Source: an uncultured Alphaproteobacteria bacterium (GTDB lineage: Bacteria; Pseudomonadota; Alphaproteobacteria; GCA-2731375). Taken from it: a stretch of 7,754 bases of DNA. A model generated the notes under the pieces. That model was not told the origin of the DNA and did no database searches. It was given only the letters and a program-made list of their open reading frames with translations. The DNA lies in assembly GCA_913049615.1 (NCBI GenBank), contig CAJWZI010000057.1, forward strand, positions 1 through 7,754, read 5' to 3'. The translations under genes were made by a program, and so were the position numbers. Below are positions 1-6,531 of this stretch, one piece after another (position 1 is the first letter of the stretch; each line of letters opens with the position of its first letter).

Positions 1-2
1 CC

Positions 3-1307
3 CGTAATTTCACACTCGACGATGCCGTGAATGACATCGAGAAACGCTATGTACGTGCTAATCCGAAGAGCGAGGCGCATTACCAAGCAGCCACGAGGAC
101 CATGCCAGGTGCCAACACTCGCTCGACCCTGCACCACGATCCCTTTCCCGTGGTTTTAGTTAAAGGTGAGGATGCCAGAATCAGTGATCTCGACGGCAAT
201 AGTTACGTGGATTTTCTGGGTGAATATACGGCCGGTCTTTATGGTCATTCCGAACCCACTATCAAGCAGGCCATCATGGATGCACTCTCCGGTGGCTTCG
301 TTCTGGGTGGGCCGAATCCCTACGAGGCTCGCCTTGCAGAACTGATGGTTGAACGATTTCCCGCCGTTGAGTTGATCCGTTTCTGCAACTCCGGAACGGA
401 AGCCAATATGATGAACATCTCCCTCGCACGTGCCGTGACTGGAAGACCTGCGGTGATGGCCTTAAACGGCAGTTACCACGGTGGACTGTTCTCTTTTGCC
501 GGCGGCTCTCCGTCACCCATGAATGCACCCATCGAAGCGGTTATCGGTGAATTTAACGAATTAGATCGTTGCCGTGACTTGATCCGTCGCCACGCTGATC
601 GTCTGGCAGCACTGATTGTTGAGCCCGTTATGGGTGGTGCCGGTTGCATCCCTGCCGAAGATGATTTTCTCCATATGCTCCGCCACGAGACTGAACAGCA
701 CGGCATCGTGCTGATATTTGACGAAGTCATGACCTCCAGACTTTCTCCCGGTGGACTACATCAACTGGTTGGTATAACGCCAGACCTCATTTCCTTTGGC
801 AAGTACCTCGGTGGTGGCGTAACCTTTGGCGCCTTTGGTGGCCGTACCGACCTAATGGCCAGACTGGATCCGCGCCAACCCGATGCGCTGGTCCATTCGG
901 GCACGTATAACAATAACGTTCTGACGATGGCGGCAGGTATCGCGGGGCTGTCTAAAGTTTTTACGCCGGACACAACTGAGCGACTAAATCGAACCGGCGA
1001 TGATTTTCGACAGCACTTACAGTCAGTGGCTGATCAGCACGATGCGCCGTTTCAAATCATGGGTCGTGGCTCAATGATTTGCATCCATCCACAACGCGAA
1101 CCAATCAGAAATCCAGCAGACACTGCGGCCTCTAGTCCGGCAGCGCGAAAACTTATTCACCTGGAAATGCATCTGCGCGGCTTCTATTTGGCTCGGCGTG
1201 GGTTCATGAGCCTATCTCTACCGCTAACGGAATCCGATCTCAACTCGTTTGCAGAGGCTTTTGAAGCGGTCGTGATTGAATACGGCCAGGTACTTGCCGC
1301 GCACTAG
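3..1307 (+). CDS. Class III PLP-dependent aminotransferase, glutamate-1-semialdehyde aminomutase-like (probably 5'-partial)
   Basis: Fold-type I, PLP-dependent enzyme that moves an amino group between a substrate and a keto acid or aldehyde, or within one substrate, in the cytoplasm. Numbering from the GTG at 27 gives 426 residues. Visible marks are NSGTEAN (121-127), the aminotransferase phosphate-cup motif; SYHGG (149-153); FDEVMTSR (231-238), with Asp232 expected to contact the PLP ring nitrogen; the Schiff-base lysine in SFGKYLGGG (Lys259); and SGTYNNN (291-297). The start is unsure. The frame stays open to the window edge, and the upstream codons (RNFTLDDAV) read like the usual N-terminus of these proteins, so the GTG may be internal and the true start outside the window. 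The closest style is HemL-like 'aspartate aminotransferase family' proteins. However, no haem genes are nearby and the SGTYNNN motif differs from the SGNP-type motif of true HemL, so I do not call it hemL. The family call is firm; the substrate is unknown. Confidence 0.9.
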   Translation, partial: RNFTLDDAVNDIEKRYVRANPKSEAHYQAATRTMPGANTRSTLHHDPFPVVLVKGEDARISDLDGNSYVDFLGEYTAGLYGHSEPTIKQAIMDALSGGFVLGGPNPYEARLAELMVERFPAVELIRFCNSGTEANMMNISLARAVTGRPAVMALNGSYHGGLFSFAGGSPSPMNAPIEAVIGEFNELDRCRDLIRRHADRLAALIVEPVMGGAGCIPAEDDFLHMLRHETEQHGIVLIFDEVMTSRLSPGGLHQLVGITPDLISFGKYLGGGVTFGAFGGRTDLMARLDPRQPDALVHSGTYNNNVLTMAAGIAGLSKVFTPDTTERLNRTGDDFRQHLQSVADQHDAPFQIMGRGSMICIHPQREPIRNPADTAASSPAARKLIHLEMHLRGFYLARRGFMSLSLPLTESDLNSFAEAFEAVVIEYGQVLAAH

Positions 1308-1308
1308 C

Positions 1309-1322
1309 GTGAACACTTTCAC
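1309..1322 (+). other. Small hairpin just after the aminotransferase stop
   Basis: GTGAA and TTCAC form a perfect 5-bp stem around a CACT loop, starting 2 bases after the TAG stop. There is no T-run behind it, so it is not a standard rho-independent terminator. It may be chance, or a weak 3'-end structure. Confidence 0.25.
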
Positions 1323-1353
1323 TCGAATTCAGCTGAAACCTGTTTGCACCCTT

Positions 1354-1365
1354 TTGTCGCGACAA
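1354..1365. promoter_or_regulatory. 12-bp perfect palindrome upstream of the SDR gene
   Basis: TTGTCGCGACAA is identical to its own reverse complement. It lies 63 bases before the SDR start, inside the 121-base gap (1308-1428) after the aminotransferase. This is a typical position and size for a dimeric repressor operator. I see no convincing -35/-10 pair at a proper distance, so the operator role is inference from symmetry and place only. Confidence 0.35.
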
Positions 1366-1428
1366 TGGTGATAAACGCACGCCATTGAGCGCAACACCGT
1401 AAGATTCGAATTAATCAGAGAAAATGAC

Positions 1429-2211
1429 ATGCAACTTGAAGGACAAGTAGCGATTATTACTGGTGCCGCGAAAGGAATGGGTGGCGCGATAACGCGTGCG
1501 CTGGCGGCCGAAGGAGCAAATCTTTTTCTTGCTGCACGACAACTTGAGCCGATAGAAGAGCTTGCGACTCAGTTACGAGAGGCCGGCCACTCGGCCCAGG
1601 CATTATCAATTGACGTCACTGATGAAACTCAGGTCAAGTCACTGGTTCAGACCACACTGGATGTCTACGGTGGCAGGATCGATATCTTAGTCAACGTCGC
1701 GGGTATTACCGGCCCCATCGAAACTCCCGTCTGGGAAATTGAATACGACGATTACATGGCAGTCATCACAGCCAATATCCTGGGCACCTTCTTGCCAATC
1801 AAACACGTCATGCCAACCATGATCGAACAACGCAGTGGCAGAATCGTCAACATCGGCGGCACCTCGGGTCTTCGCGGTTACCGTTACCGCACGGCGTACA
1901 GTTCCTCCAAGTGGGCTATCCGCGGACTGACTCGCACCATCGCGATTGAAGCCGGACCATACGGGATTGCTGTTAACAATGTCGTTCCGGGCATTGTCGA
2001 AACTCCACGCATGAAGCGATTGTGCGAGGAAAAAGCACGTAAGCGTGGCTGGACACCCGATGAGGTCTATGACGAGTATGTAGAAGAAACCAGCCTGCGT
2101 TCGATCACGACACCGGAAGACATTGCCAATGCCGTAGTCTTCGCGGCGAGCGAGCGCAGTCGCAATATGACCGGCCAGGATATCATCGTCGATGGTGGCT
2201 GGATGATATAG
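1429..2211 (+). CDS. SDR-family NAD(P)-dependent oxidoreductase with an atypical active site
   Basis: Classical short-chain dehydrogenase/reductase of 260 residues, the normal family length. It would oxidise an alcohol or reduce a ketone using NAD(P)H in the cytoplasm. Seen: the Rossmann glycine motif TGAAKGMG (11-18); NVAG (89-92) in place of NNAG; Asn116 of the catalytic tetrad; YSSSK with Tyr157 and Lys161; the PG motif VVPGIVETP (186-194); and a C-terminal TGQDIIVDGGW (248-258) typical of FabG-like enzymes. The catalytic serine, normally 13 residues before the Tyr, is Gly144 in NIGGTSG (141-147); Thr145 or Ser146 might stand in. An arginine in the loop after beta-2 (AARQ, residues 35-38) hints at NADP preference, but weakly. 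The ATG at 1429 follows a poor AGAGA ribosome site. The gene lies in the same direction as the aminotransferase with a 121-base gap, so co-transcription is possible. The family is certain; the substrate is not known. Confidence 0.93.
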   Translation: MQLEGQVAIITGAAKGMGGAITRALAAEGANLFLAARQLEPIEELATQLREAGHSAQALSIDVTDETQVKSLVQTTLDVYGGRIDILVNVAGITGPIETPVWEIEYDDYMAVITANILGTFLPIKHVMPTMIEQRSGRIVNIGGTSGLRGYRYRTAYSSSKWAIRGLTRTIAIEAGPYGIAVNNVVPGIVETPRMKRLCEEKARKRGWTPDEVYDEYVEETSLRSITTPEDIANAVVFAASERSRNMTGQDIIVDGGWMI

Positions 2212-2306
2212 AGCGGCGCGGCGGTGCGTTAAAATAACCACCTCTGTCTAACTGACAATGTTCACTCGTCAAATCTGTCATCACGCTTGGCACCTTCGCC
2301 TGTCAT

Positions 2307-2648
2307 TTAACCGCCTTTGGGATCTCGGCGAATAGGCTCGCGCGTCAGGATCGCCGTCACCACCGTCGCCGAAGTGACTCCTTCGGCTTGCAATACTCGG
2401 GATGCCTGTACAACATCTTCTGTTTCCACCTTTTTTAGTAGGACTCCATTAGAAAACACCCGCTCATTAACGGGCAAACGTAACCAACGTGGTACCAGCC
2501 GTTCCGGTGGATCAGCCCACAACTCATCGGTTGTGACACAAATAGGGAGGCGAAGTCCTAGTACGTCACGCAATCCTTTCGCCGTCATTGGCTCGACGGC
2601 ACATCGTTGGGCCGTATCAATGGAGCATTGACTTGCCTTTGGGCGCAT
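2307..2648 (-). CDS. Small protein of unknown function (113 aa), divergent from the transporter operon
   Basis: I do not recognise this protein. Reading the minus strand from the ATG at 2648 to the TAA at 2307-2309 gives 113 residues with a normal, non-biased composition and mixed codon use. The C-terminal two thirds contains LPICVTTDELW, a proline-rich turn (WADPPERLVP), ERVFSNGVLLKK and a Val/Ala/Thr-rich stretch (VTSATVVTAI), ending in REPIRRDPKGG. No signal peptide or membrane segment is evident, so it is probably cytoplasmic. An AGGG lies 4 bases before the ATG; a TTG directly upstream (2651) or an ATG at 2588 (start MTAKGL) are alternatives. The overlapping plus-strand frame (2317-2631) is Ser/Thr/Arg-rich and looks like a shadow. 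The gene points at the SDR (convergent, 95-base gap) and away from the importer. It may be real, or a remnant of a larger protein. Confidence 0.5.
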   Translation of the reverse strand: MRPKASQCSIDTAQRCAVEPMTAKGLRDVLGLRLPICVTTDELWADPPERLVPRWLRLPVNERVFSNGVLLKKVETEDVVQASRVLQAEGVTSATVVTAILTREPIRRDPKGG

Positions 2649-2659
2649 CAAACCCTGAC

Positions 2660-2729
2660 TTTAATGCTTGATTAGATACTTCTGACTTGACGATACACCT
2701 GATAACGGGCGATAAGGTTAAGCATTAAA
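2660..2729. repeat. 10-bp inverted repeat flanking the divergent promoter region
   Basis: TTTAATGCTT (2660-2669) and its exact reverse complement AAGCATTAAA (2720-2729) are separated by 50 bases. One arm lies just upstream of the minus-strand small gene (start 2648). The other lies near the predicted transcription start of the importer operon. The symmetry suggests two half-sites or two operator copies for one regulator; this is inference. Confidence 0.4.
2687..2716 (+). promoter_or_regulatory. Candidate sigma70-type promoter of the importer operon
   Basis: TTGACG (2687-2692, five of six matches to TTGACA) and GATAAG (2711-2716, four of six to TATAAT) are 18 bases apart. Transcription would start near 2723 and give a leader of about 45 bases before the LivG-like ATPase. 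The -10 is imperfect and a second GATAA copy lies at 2701-2705, so the exact -10 is uncertain. Confidence 0.4.
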
Positions 2730-2766
2730 AGCTTTCGAATGGCAAGTTAAGGATTGGGGGGAGGCG

Positions 2767-3525
2767 ATGACGGATACTGAAGAGATACTCGGGGCCTCCA
2801 ATCGACACGTGTTTGAGGTTACCAACGGAAGTATTGCGTTTGGTGGCAACCAAGCATTGGAAGCTGTTTCCTTCGTCATGACTAAAGGACAACTCCTTGG
2901 CCTGATTGGTCCCAATGGTTCCGGCAAAACGACACTGCTTAATGCCACCAGCGGCATCTATCCGCTCAACACCGGTGTAATTAACTTTGAAGGAAGATCG
3001 ATCGAAAATTCGTCGCCGCACGACATTGCCCGCGCCGGGATCGCCCGCACGTTTCAGATCGCCCGAATATTTCCACGCATGACCGCCCTCGAAAATATGC
3101 TAGCACCCGGCTTTACAGTACGTGATCCGAACACCGAAGACCGAACCACGCTGATTCGCCGGGCAAAAGAACATCTGGAATTTCTCGACATTGATGGATT
3201 TGCGCACGAGCAAGCAGCGGATCTTTCCGGCGGGCAACGTATGCTGTTGCAGTTTGCTCGTGCCCTGATGCTTAAACCGCGCCTAATGCTGCTGGATGAA
3301 CCGTTTGGTGGCATCCATCCACTGTTAGTCGAGCGCATCCTACAACGCATCAGCGATCTGCGTAGTCGCGGCATCGACTTCATTGTTGTCAGCCATGATC
3401 TACCAACCATCATGGGGCTGGCAACGCGAATTATTGTTCTTGCCAACGGCCGGCTAATTGCAGACGGCACGCCCAGCGAAGTCCGTGAAGATCCCGGTGT
3501 CATTGAGGCATATCTCGGGGTCTAA
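2767..3525 (+). CDS. livG: ABC transporter ATP-binding protein, LivG-like (HAAT family)
   Basis: One of the two nucleotide-binding subunits that power the importer by ATP hydrolysis on the cytoplasmic face of the inner membrane. It has 252 residues, normal for LivG (about 255). Seen in order: Walker A GPNGSGKTT (48-56); the Q-loop in TFQIARIFP (Gln97), with the LivG-type 'GIARTFQ' lead-in; ABC signature LSGGQ (153-157); Walker B LMLLDEP (173-179) with catalytic Glu178; a variant D-loop (GGIHP, 181-185) where LivG usually has GLNP; the switch His210 in VSHD; and a C-terminal EAYLG typical of LivG. The ATG follows a GGGGGAGG run (2757-2764) with an unusually short 2-base gap. It is the first gene of the five-gene operon and ends 2 bases before the next start. 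All catalytic motifs are intact. The symbol reflects family; the transported solute is unproven. Confidence 0.93.
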   Translation: MTDTEEILGASNRHVFEVTNGSIAFGGNQALEAVSFVMTKGQLLGLIGPNGSGKTTLLNATSGIYPLNTGVINFEGRSIENSSPHDIARAGIARTFQIARIFPRMTALENMLAPGFTVRDPNTEDRTTLIRRAKEHLEFLDIDGFAHEQAADLSGGQRMLLQFARALMLKPRLMLLDEPFGGIHPLLVERILQRISDLRSRGIDFIVVSHDLPTIMGLATRIIVLANGRLIADGTPSEVREDPGVIEAYLGV

Positions 3526-3527
3526 AT

Positions 3528-4241
3528 ATGTTAAGCGCACACAATATTGTCGCTGGCTATGTGGATGAAATCGACATCCTTCAGAAGGTGTCGGTAGACG
3601 TAGAAAAAAACAAAATCACCTCGGTGATCGGCCCCAACGGATCCGGAAAATCAACCCTGATGCGGGTGATCTGCGGATTCCTCACGCCCAAATCTGGGCA
3701 GGTGTTGTGGGATGGGGCCGATCTTACCGGTCGACCCAGCCACGGTATGGCAGAACTCGGCATCTGCTACCTGCCCCAGGAGCGTACTGTTTTCGCCCAC
3801 CTCACCGTAGAACAGAATCTGCGCCTTGGCGCCTGGACATTTCGCCGCGAAAAGGCACGCATTGGTACGGAACTCCAACGCGTTTACGAACTTTTTCCAT
3901 TGATGCGTGAGCGGCGCAAGTCAAAGGCTGGCGACCTGTCCGGTGGCATGCAGAAAATCCTCGAAATCGCACGGGGCATGATGATCAAACCCCAAATTCT
4001 TATCTGCGACGAGCCCACGGTTGGCCTTGCGCCAATTATCGCAAAGGAAGTGTACGATACGATCGAGCGCCTCAAACTAGATGGCCTGACCATACTTCTG
4101 GTCGATCAGAATGTGCGAGAAGCGATCCGTGTTGGTGATTTCGTCTATGTCCTGGAAATCGGCCAAAACAAAATTAGCGGCACGAAGGCGGAATTTGAAA
4201 CCAACCTGCACGACATGATTAAAAACTGGCTCCAAATCTGA
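3528..4241 (+). CDS. livF: ABC transporter ATP-binding protein, LivF-like (HAAT family)
   Basis: Second ATPase subunit, expected to pair with the LivG-like protein. It has 237 residues, matching LivF length. Seen: Walker A GPNGSGKST (35-43); Q-loop YLPQERTVF (Gln84), the LivF hallmark where LivG has TFQ; ABC signature LSGGM (138-142), with Met instead of the final Gln or Glu; Walker B ILICDEP (157-163) with Glu162; D-loop GLAP (166-169); and VDQN (192-195), so the switch histidine is Gln194. LivF proteins normally have this glutamine, usually as VEQN, so it is not a defect. The start lies 2 bases after the upstream stop with only a weak G-rich ribosome site, so translational coupling is likely. 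Next comes an 82-base gap before the binding-protein gene. Confidence 0.93.
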   Translation: MLSAHNIVAGYVDEIDILQKVSVDVEKNKITSVIGPNGSGKSTLMRVICGFLTPKSGQVLWDGADLTGRPSHGMAELGICYLPQERTVFAHLTVEQNLRLGAWTFRREKARIGTELQRVYELFPLMRERRKSKAGDLSGGMQKILEIARGMMIKPQILICDEPTVGLAPIIAKEVYDTIERLKLDGLTILLVDQNVREAIRVGDFVYVLEIGQNKISGTKAEFETNLHDMIKNWLQI

Positions 4242-4247
4242 ATGAGC

Positions 4248-4292
4248 ATTTCATCCGAACATAACCACAACAATCGTCTGATGAAATTTCAT
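4248..4292. promoter_or_regulatory. Inverted repeat and 12-bp palindrome upstream of the binding-protein gene
   Basis: ATTTCATC (4248-4255) pairs with GATGAAAT (4280-4287). The second arm overlaps a perfect 12-bp palindrome, ATGAAATTTCAT (4281-4292). The half-site ATTTCAT thus occurs several times in the gap 4242-4323. A TATAGT (4297-4302, five of six to TATAAT) follows, with only a weak -35 (TCGTCT, 4274-4279) 17 bases before it. This could be an operator with an internal promoter, or an mRNA structure that sets the 5' end of the binding-protein message. The function is inferred. Confidence 0.35.
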
Positions 4293-4312
4293 AACCTATA
4301 GTAATCACAACC

Positions 4313-4318
4313 AGGAGG
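4313..4318 (+). promoter_or_regulatory. Strong ribosome binding site of the binding-protein gene
   Basis: AGGAGG, a full Shine-Dalgarno match, lies 5 bases before the first ATG and 8 bases before the second of the paired ATGATG. It is the best ribosome site in the operon, in line with high demand for a periplasmic binding protein. The spacing slightly favours the second ATG (4327). Confidence 0.8.
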
Positions 4319-4323
4319 ATAAG

Positions 4324-5550
4324 ATGATGACTGAAGTACGCAATAGGAAATTACTGTCTGGGATCGCGCTGGTGGCGGCATTGGCAGTCCCGGTCAGTGC
4401 AGTCCAAGCCGGCGATACCATCAAAATTGGTGGACTGGCACCCCTGTCTTCACCCGGCAGTTACCAACAAGGGCCGGAACTAGTGCTGGGACTGGAGTGG
4501 GCAGTCGCCGATATCAACGCGACGGGTGGTGTATTGGGCAAACAAGTCGAATTAATAGTTGAAGACACCCAGGGCCGCCCGCCGACAGGCGCAACGGTTG
4601 TCGAAAAACTCATCACCAGAGACAAAGTGGTTGCGATTGCGGGCGAATACCATTCATCCGTCTGCAAAGCCGAGATCGAGGTCGTCCATCAGCACGGCAT
4701 CCCATTTGTTATTGGATCATGCTGGTCTGATTCGCTGACCTCTGCAGGCTATGACGAAGTCTTTCGCACCAGTGTCTACTCGTCAAAACTGGCCGAGAAC
4801 ATGGTCGCTGTCATGGCGGCGAACGGGATCAAGAAGGCCGCCAGTCTGGTGGAGGATACAGACTATGGAATCGGCATCGCGAAAAATATTGAAAACGCGA
4901 TTAAGAAGTTAAATGCAGATATTGACTTTCAATACGAAGTCGTTGAGAAAACATCTAAGGATTTTGTACCCATTCTTTTGAAGTACAAGACCAAAGTCAA
5001 ACCAGAAGTCTTGATTGTCGCTGTGACTCAACCAGGTGGCTTTCTCATCCTTAAACAGGCCCATGAAATTCGCTTCGCCCCAACGAAAGAGACGCTTTAT
5101 CTAGACGGCACCTGCACGGCGCAGAACGACAAAGTCTTCTGGGAAGCGGTGAAGGATGCGGGAAATTATGTGTTGATGTCCTGTCCCTATAGCCCAAGCG
5201 TCAAATTGACTGACCTTGGCGAAAAAATCAAACAGCGGTACATCGACAAATTCGACCGACAACCCAATTACCTGCCACTGCAGGGCTACGACGCCATGAT
5301 TTCATTGCTGACGGCTATCAAGAATGCCGGCTCGACTGATAGCAAGGCGATTATCAAAGCCTTGCAAGCACTCAAAATTCCGGGCACCCGGGGTGATATC
5401 GAGTTCTCACAAGAAGATGGCGTTTGGCACCATCAATGGAAGGCCGTACCGACCTTTATCTTCCAGTACACAAAGGTAGGCCAATCGGCAGGGGATGCAG
5501 CCGTGCTGTTTCCGAAACAATTTGCTACCGCTGGAATTGTGCGTCCATAA
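4324..5550 (+). CDS. Periplasmic substrate-binding protein of a Liv-type ABC importer (LivK/LivJ-like)
   Basis: Captures the solute in the periplasm and delivers it to the permease pair. It has 408 residues. The N-terminus is a Sec signal peptide: basic MMTEVRNRK, hydrophobic core about 10-24, and likely signal peptidase I cleavage after VQA (Ala29), giving a mature start GDTIKIGG. No lipobox cysteine is present, so it is a soluble protein. The rest fits the Peripla_BP_6 (type I, two-lobe) fold: IKIGGLAPLS (34-42), GGVLGKQVELIVEDTQGRP (68-86), and AGEYHSS (106-112), where the family has ligand-contact serines. Four cysteines (114, 133, 264, 287) could form one or two disulfides. The ligand may be a branched-chain amino acid, another amino acid, an amide or a urea-like compound; sequence alone does not decide. 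A strong ribosome site precedes the gene and a hairpin follows it, which suggests higher expression than its neighbours. Confidence 0.93.
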   Translation: MMTEVRNRKLLSGIALVAALAVPVSAVQAGDTIKIGGLAPLSSPGSYQQGPELVLGLEWAVADINATGGVLGKQVELIVEDTQGRPPTGATVVEKLITRDKVVAIAGEYHSSVCKAEIEVVHQHGIPFVIGSCWSDSLTSAGYDEVFRTSVYSSKLAENMVAVMAANGIKKAASLVEDTDYGIGIAKNIENAIKKLNADIDFQYEVVEKTSKDFVPILLKYKTKVKPEVLIVAVTQPGGFLILKQAHEIRFAPTKETLYLDGTCTAQNDKVFWEAVKDAGNYVLMSCPYSPSVKLTDLGEKIKQRYIDKFDRQPNYLPLQGYDAMISLLTAIKNAGSTDSKAIIKALQALKIPGTRGDIEFSQEDGVWHHQWKAVPTFIFQYTKVGQSAGDAAVLFPKQFATAGIVRP

Positions 5551-5554
5551 AACT

Positions 5555-5602
5555 GACAGCGGGTCGAGGGTGAGCGAGGACTCACCCCCGACCCTGTCTT
5601 TT
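5555..5602 (+). terminator. Strong intra-operon hairpin with T-run (terminator or attenuator)
   Basis: The arms are 5555-5574 and 5581-5598 around the loop CGAGGA. GACAG pairs with CTGTC, GGTCG with CGACC, and GGGTGAG with CTCACCC, giving 17 pairs interrupted by a 2-base bulge (CG) and one A/C mismatch. TTTT (5599-5602) follows. It sits 4 bases after the binding-protein stop and before the permeases. A partial terminator or RNA-stabilising hairpin here is a common way to make more binding protein than membrane subunits. The T-run is short, so read-through is expected. Confidence 0.8.
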
Positions 5603-5619
5603 AGCACTTACACTGGACC

Positions 5620-6531
5620 ATGGACTATTACCTACTCTCGCAACTGATCAATGGCGTAATTTTCGGCTTGATTTATGCGTTGATCGCGCTCGGCCTAACT
5701 ATCGTGTTTAGCATCATGCGCGTCGTCAATTTTTCGCATGGCGAGTTTTATATGCTGGGTGGTTACACCCTGTACGCACTAACTTCCGGGGCCGTCACGT
5801 TTTTCTCCATTCCATTGTCGATGCCAACGATTATCGGCTTACCAATAGCAATGATCGCCGTCGCGATATTTGCCATTGTCGTCGAACGGGGCATGTTGCG
5901 CCCGATCTACACCGTGCGAATGGATCGACCCGAGGAATACGCCATCATCCTAACATTCGGTCTGTCTTTGTTCCTGCAATATGGCGCACTCACCGCGGTC
6001 GGGCCTTACGAAATGACACCGGGTGCCTTCTGGGAAGGTTCAAAACACATTTTGGGTGATCTGTATCTAGCTGGTGACCGATTGTTTGCGACGGGTGTCT
6101 CGGCGCTTTTAATCGCTATCACTATCTACTTTATTTACGGCACATGGACTGGACGCGCCCTCATGGCCACTGCCCAAAACCGGGTTGGCTCAACTGTGGT
6201 CGGCATCAACACGGTGCGCATGAATATGATCGCGATGGCATTGGCCGGACTCCTCGCGGGCGCCGCTGGTGCAGCGATGGCACCGATATTCCTTGTCTAC
6301 CCGGATGTCGGTCAGATTCCGGTCATTAAGGCATTCGTCATTATTGTCCTCGGCGGTATGGGATCGATACCCGGCGCAGTCGTCGCGGCAATCATTCTTG
6401 GCATTGTGGAAAGCCTGGGGTCAGTTTACATATCAGTAGCCTATCGCGATGTCTTTGCATTCCTTGTTCTCATCGGAGTTTTGCTGTTTCGCCCCCACGG
6501 CTTGTTTGGCCAAAAGGAACGTCGCGCATGA
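5620..6531 (+). CDS. livH: Inner-membrane permease, LivH-like (HAAT family)
   Basis: One of two membrane subunits forming the solute channel with the LivM-like protein. It has 303 residues, normal for LivH (about 300). Strongly hydrophobic stretches lie at about 10-32, 66-90, 106-127, 153-175, 203-223, 234-264 and 275-291, in line with about eight membrane spans. Family marks are LINGVIFGLIYALIALGLT (9-27), VNFSHGEFYMLGGY (36-49), and the C-terminal GGMGSIPGAVVAAIILG block (245-261) containing the coupling-type glycines. The conserved cytoplasmic ATAQNRVGSTVVGIN (183-197) takes the place of the usual 'A.A.N...A...GI' ATPase-contact region. No clear ribosome site precedes the ATG, but the start matches the family's usual N-terminus. 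The gene overlaps the next by 4 bases. Confidence 0.92.
   Translation: MDYYLLSQLINGVIFGLIYALIALGLTIVFSIMRVVNFSHGEFYMLGGYTLYALTSGAVTFFSIPLSMPTIIGLPIAMIAVAIFAIVVERGMLRPIYTVRMDRPEEYAIILTFGLSLFLQYGALTAVGPYEMTPGAFWEGSKHILGDLYLAGDRLFATGVSALLIAITIYFIYGTWTGRALMATAQNRVGSTVVGINTVRMNMIAMALAGLLAGAAGAAMAPIFLVYPDVGQIPVIKAFVIIVLGGMGSIPGAVVAAIILGIVESLGSVYISVAYRDVFAFLVLIGVLLFRPHGLFGQKERRA

Noticed and set aside
27..1307. Calling the aminotransferase hemL (tetrapyrrole synthesis)
   Set aside because: Family resemblance is clear, but the SGTYNNN motif and the catabolic or transport context do not support a haem role.
1687..2241. 184-codon open frame antisense to the SDR
   Set aside because: It lies wholly opposite a clear SDR with intact motifs, and its composition (Asp/His/Cys-rich without order) is that of an antisense shadow.
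2221..2245. Possible terminator between the SDR and the small minus-strand gene
   Set aside because: GGTGCGTTA can pair with TAACCACC only as a short, interrupted stem (3+4 pairs) and no T-run follows; too weak to annotate.
2317..2631. 104-codon plus-strand frame opposite the small unknown gene
   Set aside because: Ser/Thr/Arg-dominated composition and no ribosome site; the minus-strand reading looks far more protein-like.
3054..3503. 149-codon open frame antisense to the LivG-like ATPase
   Set aside because: Arg/Ser/Met-rich shadow of a well-supported ATPase gene; no motif or ribosome site.
3528..4241. Loss of the switch histidine in the LivF-like ATPase as a defect
   Set aside because: Gln at this place (V-E/D-Q-N) is the normal state in LivF proteins.
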